Shown here piece after piece: positions 35,864-45,193 of a stretch of DNA of 64,000 nt. The stretch comes from Bryobacterales bacterium. Lineage in GTDB: Bacteria > Acidobacteriota > Terriglobia > Bryobacterales > Bryobacteraceae. The DNA is taken from contig PMSX01000228.1 of NCBI GenBank assembly GCA_003167495.1, positions 1 to 64,000 on the forward strand, written 5' to 3'. How positions within the stretch are numbered: the stretch's first letter is position 1; each line of letters begins with the position of its first letter. Under the pieces are notes generated by a model that worked only from the letters and a program-made list of their open reading frames with translations, was not told where the DNA came from and did no database searches. The position numbers and the translations under genes are program-made.

Positions 35864-36452
35864 CCGAGAGCAGATTCTTTTCGCGATCCGCGCCAACGTT
35901 CCGCGAGAGCCAGTCGAGCGCCCACAGATTCCCGTCTTCAGGCGGGCAGACGCGCACCTCAAGTCCACTTTTGAAAAACACCTTCAAGAAGCCGGCGGCG
36001 CCGCACACGATATCGAGAACCTAACCGAGGCGCAATCGAGATTGGCCTCGCTCCATCCTACGGCACAGGTGGTGTGCTCCGCTGTTCCTGAGATCCCGGG
36101 TACACGGCGCGCAGAGACGATTCGCGATCCACACCAACTCGCGGACGTAGATGTCGGGGTGGTTCGGGCGCGGTTCGGCGTTGCTGAGAGTGGGGCTGTC
36201 TGGCTTACCGAGGAGGACTTGATCGTGAACGGTCTGGGGTTCCTTTCCCAACATCTCGTGGTCTTGCTCGATCCCAACGAAATCGTCGCTGACATGCACG
36301 AGGCTTACGCATGCGTGCGTCTCGACTTGACAGCCTACGGGTGCTTCATGATGGGACCTTCAGCGACGGGCGACGTGGAGGGCACTCTGGTTCACGGTGC
36401 GCAGGGAGCTCGCTCCTTGAATTTGTTTTTTCTATCAATGAGTGCGTTATGA
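35850..36452 (+). CDS. lutC: lactate utilization protein C (LUD domain)
   Basis: A 200-residue LutC. The core 'VGVVRARFGVAESGAVWLTEEDLIVNGLGFLSQHLVVLLDPNEIV' and the final 'MMGPSATGDVEGTLVHGAQGARSLNLFFL' are typical. Its ATG lies inside the lutB end, so translation is coupled. It closes the plus-strand metabolic run. The sigma-54 activator on the other strand ends 130 bases away, convergent. Confidence 0.92.
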   Translation: MSNNSREQILFAIRANVPREPVERPQIPVFRRADAHLKSTFEKHLQEAGGAAHDIENLTEAQSRLASLHPTAQVVCSAVPEIPGTRRAETIRDPHQLADVDVGVVRARFGVAESGAVWLTEEDLIVNGLGFLSQHLVVLLDPNEIVADMHEAYACVRLDLTAYGCFMMGPSATGDVEGTLVHGAQGARSLNLFFLSMSAL

Positions 36453-36581
36453 ATTTAGGCGTCGACGCGATTAGTAAACCCTGCGCGGTCACAGACGATC
36501 AATACACACGAACGGCGCGGAGACGTCCGTAGTCGGGAAATTCCAGAGTAAAGCCTCGTACGCCCTGTTTCGAGGTGTAAT

Positions 36582-38321
36582 CTACCTATTACCTCTCGCC
36601 GACAGCCTGGAACTCGCCGTCAAGTCGCGCTCTTCAACTTTAAATCTGTGTTTGTTGATATTCAAGCTCTTGATTTTTGATTCCAGCGTAGAGCGCGGGA
36701 TGCCAAGTTTGACTGCCGCGCCAGAGGGCCCAAAAATGCGCCCGCAGCTCTCTTCCAGTGCCGCTTCGATCATTTCCTTTTCCCTATTGGCGAGGGTCTG
36801 TGTGAGGGCAGAAGGCGCTTCCGGCCCTCTGGCTGCTTCGCACTGGATCCAGCTCTCGTCCACTGAAAACGTTTCTCGATCACACAGAATCACCGCTCTC
36901 TCGACAACGTTCTGCAGTTCTCGGATATTGCCTGGCCAATCGTAACTCTGAAATGACGCTATCGTCTTCTTTTCGACATTCACAATCTTTTTGCCGGCTG
37001 CAGCCGCGTAGCGGTTAATGAAGTACTTGGTCAGTAACGGTATATCGCCGGCGCGCTCGCGTAATGAGGGCACGCGAACCGGGAAGACATTCAGTCTATA
37101 AAACAAGTCGAGCCGGAATGTGCCGGCATCGACAGCGGCTTTCAAGTCCTGATTAGTGGCCGCGACAACTCGCACGTCCACCGATACCGGATGGGCGCCG
37201 CCGATGCGTTCAAACTCGCGCTCCTGCAGGACGCGCAGCAGCGCGATCTGCGTCTCAGCTGGAATGTCACCAACCTCGTCAAGGAAGATCGTGCCGCCAT
37301 TCGCCAGCTCAAAGCGGCCCAGACGCCGCTCACTGGCGCCAGTGAACGCTCCTTTCTCATGGCCGAAAAGCTCCGACGCGATTAGCGATGGTGGAATGGC
37401 CGCGCAATTGACGCGCACAAATGGGCAGTTCGCGCGCCGTGAACGTTTGTGTATCGCACGCGCGATCAGTTCTTTGCCTGTTCCGCTCTCGCCCGAGATC
37501 AGAACAGTGGACTCCGTCGGCGCAACCCGCGCGACATGCTCCAGAGTTCGGAGAAGTGGAGTGGACGAGCCAACAATTTCTTCGAACATCGCACCGTTGA
37601 GGATCTCTTGCTCCAGGTAAAGTCCCTCGCAGGCGAGTTTCTCCTCGAGGCAGCCGATTCGACGATGCGCGACTGCGTTTTCGACAGCAACTGCTATCTG
37701 TCTTGCGATCTGCTTCAGAAACGGGAGTTGACAATCAGCGAACGTGGCTTCGGTGAGACTGGCTAGAGTGAGAACACCAGGGGTTCGGCCAACCAATGGA
37801 AGGTGGCACAACGCTTTGAATCCTTCAGTCCACGGGAGGACATGATTATCCAATTTAGCGTCCGTAAGCCGCAGCGGCTCACCAGCTTGCACAAGCTTTG
37901 TCAGCCACGCACCCCCGTCGGCTGAGTTGGCGTGTTGCTTTTGCAGCCGTCCGCTGTTACCTGGATACTCAATGGCCCACTCGCGAAAACTGCACAGATC
38001 TTCGGGATCGAATAGCGCAATGCTTGCCGCGTCGCACTGAATTACACGCCGGATGGTGGGCAAAAGATCTTGAAGCAAGTGAGGTATGGTGAGGCCCGAG
38101 ACTGTGATGCTCATAACGTCCAACAAAGCTTCCAAGTGCTCTCGCGAAAGCTGAATGTACGTAGCATTACTTCCTCGATCAAGCGAATGGAATTGTGACG
38201 AGTCGCTAAGAACACCTCCTCTGCTAAAGGTATGTCCGCGCCGACGGAGTGCTTTGTGCTCCGGCTTTAGAGGTCTTCCGCCGAGAATGGTTTGGAAGTC
38301 AGTCAATGCGATGTGTTTCAT
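36582..38321 (-). CDS. GAF-domain sigma-54-dependent transcriptional activator
   Basis: A 579-residue enhancer-binding protein. GAF sensor at about 80-215 ([24 protein letters not shown], then '[16 protein letters not shown]'), AAA+ domain at about 248-480 with Walker A GESGTGKE (277-284) and the sigma-54 contact loop GAFTGA, then a Fis-type helix-turn-helix ([31 protein letters not shown]). It activates RNA polymerase holding sigma-54 in response to a small ligand. The C-terminal helix is nearly the same as in the activators at 49.9 and 57.9 kb. No receiver domain. Confidence 0.93.
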   Translation of the reverse strand: MKHIALTDFQTILGGRPLKPEHKALRRRGHTFSRGGVLSDSSQFHSLDRGSNATYIQLSREHLEALLDVMSITVSGLTIPHLLQDLLPTIRRVIQCDAASIALFDPEDLCSFREWAIEYPGNSGRLQKQHANSADGGAWLTKLVQAGEPLRLTDAKLDNHVLPWTEGFKALCHLPLVGRTPGVLTLASLTEATFADCQLPFLKQIARQIAVAVENAVAHRRIGCLEEKLACEGLYLEQEILNGAMFEEIVGSSTPLLRTLEHVARVAPTESTVLISGESGTGKELIARAIHKRSRRANCPFVRVNCAAIPPSLIASELFGHEKGAFTGASERRLGRFELANGGTIFLDEVGDIPAETQIALLRVLQEREFERIGGAHPVSVDVRVVAATNQDLKAAVDAGTFRLDLFYRLNVFPVRVPSLRERAGDIPLLTKYFINRYAAAAGKKIVNVEKKTIASFQSYDWPGNIRELQNVVERAVILCDRETFSVDESWIQCEAARGPEAPSALTQTLANREKEMIEAALEESCGRIFGPSGAAVKLGIPRSTLESKIKSLNINKHRFKVEERDLTASSRLSARGNR

Positions 38322-38611
38322 TTACTTCGGCTCCTTAAGGCCTGTCGTTGACTCTTCGAACTCGCGGTATGCGTTGCTTGTCTGTGATCTGAGCGTAAAC
38401 GATAAAGGCGAGTAAAGCATCACGACATAGGATAAATTTCCGCTACCATGTTTGATCTTTCTAGGAGTAACTCCAAAGAGGTAGGTATGAGCCTGTGGCT
38501 TGGTAATTTGCGTTGCCCTTGTAACGGCCGGTTCGCCAAGTTCGGGAGTTCAGTGACATCATCGCACTCAGCAAGCGCTTGCCAGCCGGATGCGGGAGTG
38601 ATCGGAGCGGA

Positions 38612-39052
38612 CTATTTAGGCGTGCGTGAAATTGATGGAATAATAATTTCTCGACGCCCGAAAAGCCTAGCATCAACCGAAAGAGCTCCGGGCCCAAGAA
38701 GAACGATCGCCACACTCACAATTCCCGAGAATAGGCGTGGCAGTGTACCGTCGAATAAGTTGCACTCAGACGACGGGAACCCCGAAAGAGCAATGCCGAT
38801 TATTCCCAACCCAACCACTGTTCCGACAACGGACGTGAGAAAGCCTAAGACAAGCATTATGCCACTTACGAGCGAGAGCGCACCGAAAACCGCCATTTTG
38901 ACCGTCAGTCCGCGAGGGCCGGCAAGATACAGCAGGCCTTGAAGCGACGTTACAAGGCCGAGCGCCAATCTCAATAGGAGCAGACCCACGGCGGCCAATC
39001 CACCCGGAAAGACGGAGGACATTCGCAGCAGCCGGTGTTTCCTTTTTTTCAT
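38612..39052 (-). CDS. DoxX-like membrane protein, copy A
   Basis: About 146 residues from the ATG at 39052 (MKKRKHRLLRMSSVFPGG); the ORF also has a start at 39076. Four hydrophobic helices: AAVGLLLLRLALGLVTSLQGLLYLAG, 'MAVFGALSLVSGIMLVLGFLTSVVGTVVGLGIIGI' and 'LFSGIVSVAIVLLGPGALSVDARLFGRREI'. The final segment is shared with the gene at 57.4 kb (GPGA-S-DA--FGR and IPS--RTP), so the two are paralogues. DoxX-like proteins are linked to quinone or oxidative-stress functions in some bacteria, but the role here is unknown. It is divergent from the histidine kinase. Confidence 0.78.
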   Translation of the reverse strand: MKKRKHRLLRMSSVFPGGLAAVGLLLLRLALGLVTSLQGLLYLAGPRGLTVKMAVFGALSLVSGIMLVLGFLTSVVGTVVGLGIIGIALSGFPSSECNLFDGTLPRLFSGIVSVAIVLLGPGALSVDARLFGRREIIIPSISRTPK

Positions 39053-39097
39053 TTCTTGCGCATCCCATGCGGGCACGCGCTTACAAGGGTAGCTGCT

Positions 39098-39165
39098 CGC
39101 GGAGGATCATGAAACACTCGAAAGCGGGATCTTTTGATCCCGCTTTCGTGTTAGTATTTTTCGAC
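39098..39165 (+). promoter_or_regulatory. leader with SD-ATG and terminator-like hairpin before the histidine kinase
   Basis: A perfect 13-bp stem, CGAAAGCGGGATC/GATCCCGCTTTCG (39119-39131/39136-39148), closes on a TTTT loop and is followed by TGTTAGTATTTTT. This is the shape of an intrinsic terminator. Directly before it is GGAGG and an ATG at 39110 that opens a 50-codon frame running through the stem. The site is between the divergent DoxX and kinase genes, so it cannot end a known plus-strand gene. It may act as an attenuator for the kinase operon. Confidence 0.6.
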
Positions 39166-39226
39166 TTAAAACTGATGTGGCAGTTGATGCCTTTTGCGCT
39201 AGACTGGTACCCGCGCGGATTTCTTG

Positions 39227-42200
39227 ATGAGCATCGTGCTGTCGTATGGCGAAAATCGTGAATTGCGTAGAGTTGTTGTCTGTGCTGCGGCGCTCCTGAC
39301 GATCTTTTCCGGTTACGGGCCGACGCTCGACGCTGCCCAGCCAGCAGGCAGGTATATTCGAACCGAATTTACCGTGGAAGACGGGCTTCCATCGAACGTC
39401 GTAAACGTCATAGTCCAAACCCGAAATGGATTCCTGTGGATCGGAACGGACGCAGGGTTGACGCGCTTCGACGGAAGACATTTCACTCCGGTTAACTTCC
39501 GTGGACCACAGTCCACTGCGCAAGGTATCGTGCGTTCGTTAGCGGAAGCTCCGGACGGCGATCTGTGGGTTGGAACAAGTTTCGGGTTGGCGCGCATTGC
39601 GGGCGCCGGGCTGAATAATCTCGATAGACCCTTGATAGCAACGATCTATCATCCGGGCACTGGTTTGAGCGACGATGTTGGCAGCCTTAAGTTTGCGCGT
39701 GACGGCGTGCTGTGGGTGGGCACCGAGGCCGGCCTTTATCGTTTCGATAGGGGTATCTTCGTGCTCGTTCTAGCGCGAGGAGGTATCTCTCAGCTCGAGC
39801 AAGCGCCCGATGGCCATCTGCTCATGGTCGCTGCGCATGAGTTCATCGACTGGGACGGCGATCGGGTTGTGGAACATCCGGGGTTGGCTGATCGGTTAGG
39901 GATCGGACCGAAAGGATACTTTCACGTTATGCAGGACCACACTGGCGCCCTGTGGTTCTGTACTCATGCGGGCGTCGCACGTCTGACCGGTGGCAGAATC
40001 GAGCGTTTCGAACCGTATGGTCTCGCCGCGCCCGGTAATGGAGTCAGGCTACGGAACTACGAAAACCATATCTACGAAGACAATCAGGGGAACGTATGGG
40101 TCTACGTGCCTCCCTTGCTATTTCGACCTTCGATAGCCGGTGAGGAGCCATTGGCACTGTCCAGTCGCGTAAGGTCACTGTTCACGGATCGTGATGGCGA
40201 GTTGTGGGTGGGCACAAACACTGATGGGCTTGTCCGGTTCAAGGACCGGGCGTTACGGATGTTCACGACTGCCGATGGCTTACCCAACAATACAACGATG
40301 ACTGTGCTGTCCAGCCACGACGGCACTCTATGGGTGGGCAACAACTGTGGAGGCCTTTCCTCGTTTGATGGACGGCGCTTCAAAACATACGGCGAAAAGG
40401 ACGGGCTCTTAAACTCCTGTGTGTGGGCCCTCGCGGAAGGGCGCAACAGTGATCTATGGATTGGAACTTGGGGTGGGGGACTCTTCCGCTTTAAGAGCGG
40501 TCATTTTACTCAGTTTTCGACGCCACAAGGTCTGGCGCACGAGGTTGTGCGGCAGATTTTTGCGGCGCGCGACGGTTCGCTATGGGTTCCAACTGGGGCG
40601 GGCCTAAGTCATATGCAGAACGGAGGTTTCCGAAACTACACCACCTCCGACGGGCTGTCGAGCAATAGCGTCCTCACCGTTTTTCAGGATCGCAGCGGCG
40701 GCATCTGGGTCGGAACAAGCCGGGGAATCGATCGAATGATAGGGGACCACTTTATAAGCGTTCCGTCGACCAAAGAGATATTCGATCCTCGGTATATGGA
40801 TCTCGCGGAAGGTCCCTTCGGTGCTCTCTATGCATTCTCGGCACCGAAGGGGCTTAGCCACCTCGAACGCAATCAACTGGTTAGCGTTAATACAGACCTC
40901 GACCTATTAAGCATGGCGGAGTTCCAGGATCGGGATTTGTGGTTCAGCGGGGGTGATGGCATTTTCCGGGTTCCCGCGGTCAGCATTAACCGGTCCGAAC
41001 GAGACCGCGAGGTGCCTCTTGATTACACATCCTTCGGTCGTGCCGACGGCCTGAACTCGACCCAGTGCAGCATCGGCAATCCTAATATGGCGATCACAGC
41101 CGATGGCAAGCTCTGGGTGGCGACGGTGCAGGGTTTAGCGATGATTGACCTGCCGCGACTGCCGCGCACGAATCGCCCACCGGCACTTTTTGTGGAAGAA
41201 GTTGCGATTGGGAGGAACAAACAACCCGCGGGCGATGAACTTGTCCTGGCCCCTGGCACGCACCACGTTGAGCTTCAGTTCGATTCCATAGAACTCGCGT
41301 CGCCGGAAAAGATTCGTTTCCAGTATCGGATGGACGGCGTTGATCCGGACTGGCTGAACGCCGACGGAACCCGCAGCGCAGTATACACGAGCATCCCACC
41401 GGGCGCCCATGCGTTCCGTCTTCGCGCGTGTAATAGCAATGGAGTGTGGGATCGCGCCGGCATAATCTACAAAGTCAGTCAACAACCTTATTTCTACGAG
41501 ACAAACTGGTTTCGATTCCTCGCGTTCGTAGTGATTGCTTCGCTCATCACGGGCGTCTATTTTCTTCGGCTCAGGCGGATTTCGGGGCAAATTCAGAATA
41601 GGTTTGAGGAGCGGCTCGCGGAGCGAACACGGATCGCACAGGAGCTACACGACACTTTGCTTCAGGGCTTTCTCAGCGCCTCGATGCACGTCCATGTCGC
41701 GGCGGACAGCTTGCCCGCCGACTCGCCGGAAAAGCCGATCCTCAACCGGGCGATGCAACTGATGGGGCGGGTGATTGAAGAGGGGCGCAACGCTGTGCGA
41801 GGTTTGCGTGGCTACGGTAGCGCATCCATTGACCTCGAACAGGCGCTTTCATGCATCCCAGACGAACTGGCGCAGGAACAAATCGAGTTTCGCGTGGTTG
41901 TTAACGGCGAGCGGAGGCCGTTGCACCCCGCGCTTAGAGATGAAGTGTACCTGATCGGACGAGAAGCCCTCATAAATGCATTCCGGCATGCACAAGCGAA
42001 AAGCATTGAGGTGGAACTGAAGTATACCGCCAGTTATCTTCGCTTGCTGGTGCGGGACGACGGCTGCGGGATTGACCCTCATGTGATCGGCGCGGGACGC
42101 GATGGACACTGGGGCCTTTCAGGAATGCGCGAGAGGGCGGACCGAATTGGCGCGCGATTGCATGTTTTAAGCAGCGCGACGGCCGGTACAGAGATCGAAC

Positions 42201-42322
42201 TCTCAGTCCGCGGCCACATAGCCTTTCAGGATCAAGCCGGCGGGAGGCTAAAATGGCTCGACAGACTCGAAGCACTACTTATAGTGAATGGGCGAAAGAC
42301 AAGGAATGGGAAGAGCAAATGA
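39227..42322 (+). CDS. propeller-sensor histidine kinase (Reg_prop, Y_Y_Y, HisKA_3), copy A
   Basis: About 1031 residues from the ATG at 39227. An N-terminal signal/membrane segment (VVVCAAALLTIFSGYG) precedes a large periplasmic double propeller built of repeats such as 'GLPSNVVNVIVQTRNGFLWIGTDAGLTRFDG' and 'LWVGTSFGLARI' (about 45-650). Then come a Y_Y_Y domain (IRFQYRMDGVDPDWL), one membrane helix (FLAFVVIASLITGVYFL), the phosphorylated His in 'RTRIAQELHDTLLQ' (near 808) and an ATPase domain with 'RDDGCGIDP' and 'GLSGMRERA'. It resembles carbohydrate-type HTCS sensors but has a HisKA_3 core. It overlaps the regulator gene by ATGA. Confidence 0.94.
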   Translation: MSIVLSYGENRELRRVVVCAAALLTIFSGYGPTLDAAQPAGRYIRTEFTVEDGLPSNVVNVIVQTRNGFLWIGTDAGLTRFDGRHFTPVNFRGPQSTAQGIVRSLAEAPDGDLWVGTSFGLARIAGAGLNNLDRPLIATIYHPGTGLSDDVGSLKFARDGVLWVGTEAGLYRFDRGIFVLVLARGGISQLEQAPDGHLLMVAAHEFIDWDGDRVVEHPGLADRLGIGPKGYFHVMQDHTGALWFCTHAGVARLTGGRIERFEPYGLAAPGNGVRLRNYENHIYEDNQGNVWVYVPPLLFRPSIAGEEPLALSSRVRSLFTDRDGELWVGTNTDGLVRFKDRALRMFTTADGLPNNTTMTVLSSHDGTLWVGNNCGGLSSFDGRRFKTYGEKDGLLNSCVWALAEGRNSDLWIGTWGGGLFRFKSGHFTQFSTPQGLAHEVVRQIFAARDGSLWVPTGAGLSHMQNGGFRNYTTSDGLSSNSVLTVFQDRSGGIWVGTSRGIDRMIGDHFISVPSTKEIFDPRYMDLAEGPFGALYAFSAPKGLSHLERNQLVSVNTDLDLLSMAEFQDRDLWFSGGDGIFRVPAVSINRSERDREVPLDYTSFGRADGLNSTQCSIGNPNMAITADGKLWVATVQGLAMIDLPRLPRTNRPPALFVEEVAIGRNKQPAGDELVLAPGTHHVELQFDSIELASPEKIRFQYRMDGVDPDWLNADGTRSAVYTSIPPGAHAFRLRACNSNGVWDRAGIIYKVSQQPYFYETNWFRFLAFVVIASLITGVYFLRLRRISGQIQNRFEERLAERTRIAQELHDTLLQGFLSASMHVHVAADSLPADSPEKPILNRAMQLMGRVIEEGRNAVRGLRGYGSASIDLEQALSCIPDELAQEQIEFRVVVNGERRPLHPALRDEVYLIGREALINAFRHAQAKSIEVELKYTASYLRLLVRDDGCGIDPHVIGAGRDGHWGLSGMRERADRIGARLHVLSSATAGTEIELSVRGHIAFQDQAGGRLKWLDRLEALLIVNGRKTRNGKSK

Positions 42323-42948
42323 ACGATCAGGCTCGCATCCGAATACTCAGCGTCGATGACCACCCTCTTCTTCGGGAAGGGATTGCCACCATCATCAACA
42401 ATCAAGCCGATATGTTGCTCGTATCCCAAGCATCCAACGGCACCGAAGCCATTCAACAATATCGGGAGCACAAACCAGACGTTACGCTGATGGATCTCAG
42501 ACTGCCTCATCTGAGCGGCATTGACGCAATGCTCGCAATTCGAGAGGAGTTCCCGAACGCCCGCATCGTTATGCTTACAACCTTTGAGGGCGACGTTGAG
42601 ATTCAGCGAGCGCTCGAAGCGGGAGCGCGTGGGTACCTCCTCAAGAACATGCCCCCGAGCGAACTGGTTGAAGCGATCCGTCAAGTACACGCCGGGAAGA
42701 GGCGCATACCGCCGGTGGTTGCGACGCAACTTGCCGAGCATATGGGTGATGAGGACCTGACTGCCCGTGAGATTGACGTGTTGCGGTTGCTCGGCGCCGG
42801 CAACCGGAATCGGGACATAGCCGAACGCCTGTTCATCGCTGAGGAGACCGTCAAAGTCCATGTTAAACACATCATGGACAAACTAGGCGCCAAGGACCGC
42901 ACGCAAGCGACTGCGATCGCCGTACGCCGAGGAATTATAGAATTCTGA
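42319..42948 (+). CDS. NarL/LuxR-family response regulator, copy A
   Basis: About 209 residues from ATG 42319, which overlaps the kinase stop (ATGA); the track start at 42253 adds 22 residues read out of the kinase gene. Receiver domain: 'ILSVDDHPLLREGIATII', phospho-Asp in 'DVTLMDLRLPHLSG', Lys in 'YLLKNMPP'. LuxR helix-turn-helix: 'LTAREIDVLRLLGAGNRNRDIAERLFIAEETVKVHVKHIMDKLGAKDRTQA'. It is the evident partner of the kinase. Its 3' end overlaps the convergent lactate dehydrogenase remnant by 14 bases. Confidence 0.95.
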   Translation: MNDQARIRILSVDDHPLLREGIATIINNQADMLLVSQASNGTEAIQQYREHKPDVTLMDLRLPHLSGIDAMLAIREEFPNARIVMLTTFEGDVEIQRALEAGARGYLLKNMPPSELVEAIRQVHAGKRRIPPVVATQLAEHMGDEDLTAREIDVLRLLGAGNRNRDIAERLFIAEETVKVHVKHIMDKLGAKDRTQATAIAVRRGIIEF

Positions 42949-44112
42949 CCCGTGAGACGCCCTGTGGCGCCGTATAGTTCCCGATAGGGCTAGTTAAAGG
43001 CCGTGTTAGTTCTTCGAGCGCGTATAGGAAAGACTCATAAGGAGCCCCTGTCGCATGCTCCATTCCAACTTCACACGTTCTATTCGCGCAAAGGTATAGA
43101 TCCAAGTTCTTGCCGGCAACCTCGTCCGCTTCCTCCCGCGTTGCCGAGCGCGTCAGTTCCTCGTGTAGCAAACCGCGATCTCCTGCAAAAGCGCAGCATG
43201 TACTGGTCAGCGGATAAAAGGGGGCTTCGGCTAACTGAGCCGCGATCTTTCGGAGGGTTGCATCAACGCCAAGCGTATGCATAGAGCATGTTGGGTGTAT
43301 CGTCGCCGACCGGACCTTCCGTCTCACCTTCAAGTTAGGCAGGAGCCTCTCGTCCGCCCAAGTGATGGAATCGTAGATCGTGAGGCGTTTATGTCGATCC
43401 TGGTTCTCGGGAGTGAGATAGTCCAAAACCTCTTGCCGGAGGCCCAAGGTACAGGAGCTAGCATCAGAGACGATCGGTAGTGCGCCCTGCTTGCTCCATC
43501 GCCACATGCTTTCTACAACACGATTGGCCATCAATATGTTGCCGGCGTTATATCCCTTCGAATGCCACACGGTCGCGCAACAATTGCCGGCAACATCCGA
43601 AGGAATGAAAACCGGATTGCCAGCCCGTTCCGAGACCGTCACAAACGTTTCGGCGAGGGATCTTTTGCGGCGCGAGATCTTCGATCCGCCAAAAATGCGG
43701 TTGATACATGCGGGGAAATAAACGGCCGCGGCACCCTCTTCCTTTGTGCGAGGTAATCTGGATCGAGCCGACATTGGGAGAGATTCTACCCAACTGGGAA
43801 GGAGTTCCGGGCTGACAATTCTCCGGGAGGTGTTCAGCACCGCACGAAACGCCGCGGTTAACAAACAGCTTTGCCGCCAGATTGCCAGCAAACAGCGACA
43901 TTCGGGCGATCGGTTCGACGATCTTCCCGGATCGGCGATCCTTTCAGCTACCCATTCCTCTCGCTGGCTGTGTTCCAGGTGGCGGAATTGTTTCATCATG
44001 ACGCCGGTGTTGATCTGCACCGGGCACGCATGCTCGCAAGATCCATCGCCGGCACAAGTCTGAACCGCGTCGTACTCATATTCCTTCAGGAGGGCTCCGT
44101 CATCCCGGCTGG
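42935..44112 (-). pseudogene. 5'-truncated D-lactate dehydrogenase (C-terminal Fe-S part only)
   Basis: The frame is open from just after the tautomerase stop and reads EYEYDAVQTCAGDGSCEHACPVQINTG, the ferredoxin part of FAD/Fe-S D-lactate dehydrogenases, then both CCG domains ('YFPACINRIFG', 'NCCATVWHSKGY', 'SSCTLGL'; 'HPTCSMHTLG', 'STCCAFAGDRGLLHEE', 'CANRTCEVGMEHATG'). The whole N-terminal FAD-binding half (about 500 residues in the family) is missing and no good start codon precedes the cluster motif. The ORF track call from 44020 starts inside it. The join to the tautomerase stop looks like a deletion or insertion edge. A surviving electron-transfer fragment is possible but less likely. 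Confidence 0.75.
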
Positions 44113-44116
44113 AATT

Positions 44117-44491
44117 CTATTCGGGACCGACGGCTTGCATAATTTGTCCCATTTCCATCGCATTGCTCGATGGGATCTCCTGGAGAGAGATTGCGAGCTG
44201 TTCGGTGGCAATTCCGGTAACGTTTTGAAACATCGACCATAGTTGGCGGAGCATGTCCGTTTTCTCCGCCATACTGTGACCGCTACGTAAGGTGCAATTC
44301 AGTGCTGCGGTCGGAGCCTCCATGCCGGCGGCATATCCTGAGCCCTTGGGATAAGAGAGAAATACCACTCGGACGAAATGTGCGGGCACCTTCATGACCG
44401 TGGTATGGATGCGCGTAATCTCCTCGGCGATCCTCGATTTGATGTATCCCGAAAGAGATTGCTCTTCAGTTATTACGGTGTACAAAGGCAT
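44117..44491 (-). CDS. tautomerase-superfamily protein
   Basis: About 124 residues. The second ATG (44491) is chosen: it puts Pro directly after Met (MPLYTV), the catalytic Pro1 of the 4-oxalocrotonate tautomerase/MIF superfamily, and gives better spacing to GGGAGG than the first ATG. 'LSGYIKSRIAEEITRIHTTVMKVPAHFVRVVFLSYPKGSGYAAG' fits one beta-alpha-beta unit, with a second, more diverged half (LNCTLRSGHSMAEKTDMLRQLW). Substrate unknown. Its start touches the wrbA stop codon. Confidence 0.82.
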   Translation of the reverse strand: MPLYTVITEEQSLSGYIKSRIAEEITRIHTTVMKVPAHFVRVVFLSYPKGSGYAAGMEAPTAALNCTLRSGHSMAEKTDMLRQLWSMFQNVTGIATEQLAISLQEIPSSNAMEMGQIMQAVGPE

Positions 44492-44493
44492 CA

Positions 44494-45117
44494 TTACCTC
44501 CCGGCGGCCTTGAGGGCGGCGGCCACCTGGGTGACGCGCGCACCCTGATGCTTGGCAACCTCGAGCTCGTCCGCAGTCGGTCGGGCGCTGTTCTGTCCCG
44601 AAGTCGACGACGATCCATACGGCGTCCCGTGTCCTTCAAAAAGCTTGGCGTGCGTGTAGCCGTTCGGCACGATAATGAATCCCAGATGCGCCATCGGGAT
44701 GTAGAGCGAGAGCAGCGTGGTCTCGTTTCCGCCGTGCGGTCCCCCCGTCGACGTAATGACCCCTGCTGCCTTTCCGTTCAGTTTGCCTTGAAACCACAAA
44801 CCTCCCAGACTGTCTATGAACGCTTTCAACTCCGCTGATGTATTGCCGAAGCGCGTCGGGGTGCCGAATATGATTCCGTCGGCCCATTCCGCGTCGGCTG
44901 GTGTTGGGGCTCCGTACTCGGCGAGCATTCTTTTGCTACGTTCCTCCCAGCCCGGAACATTGGCCATTACTGTCGGAGAAACGAGATCGGGTACACGGCG
45001 AAGCCGCATCTCGGCCCCAGCCTCACGAGCTCCTTCGCCCACCGCTTTGGCTAGCGCTTCCACGGAGCCGTCACGAGAGTAAAACACAACGAGAATCTTT
45101 GCTTTAGAATCCGCCAT
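44494..45117 (-). CDS. wrbA: NAD(P)H:quinone oxidoreductase WrbA
   Basis: About 207 residues from the ATG at 45117 (MADSKAKILVVFYSRDGSVEALAKAV), which is better spaced from AAAAAGAG than the ATG at 45123. The FMN site and WrbA landmarks are present: 'ADGIIFGTPTRFGNTSAELKAFIDSLGGLWFQGKLNGKAAGVITSTGGPHGGNETT' and 'GTPYGSSSTSGQ'. It reduces quinones by two electrons and protects against redox stress. Operon with the tautomerase. Confidence 0.94.
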   Translation of the reverse strand: MADSKAKILVVFYSRDGSVEALAKAVGEGAREAGAEMRLRRVPDLVSPTVMANVPGWEERSKRMLAEYGAPTPADAEWADGIIFGTPTRFGNTSAELKAFIDSLGGLWFQGKLNGKAAGVITSTGGPHGGNETTLLSLYIPMAHLGFIIVPNGYTHAKLFEGHGTPYGSSSTSGQNSARPTADELEVAKHQGARVTQVAAALKAAGR

Positions 45118-45193
45118 TGGCATCTCTTTTTAAGAAGAGCCTCGAATCAGCTGTGTTGTTTGTCCCTGACTGCGCCTGATTCGAGGCGACGAA

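Noticed and set aside
38571-38592. Possible sigma-54 (-24/-12) promoter, CTGGCAAGCGCTTGCTG on the minus strand
   Set aside because: The GG-GC spacing is one base too short. The 12-base palindrome GCAAGCGCTTGC may be an operator, but nothing else supports it.
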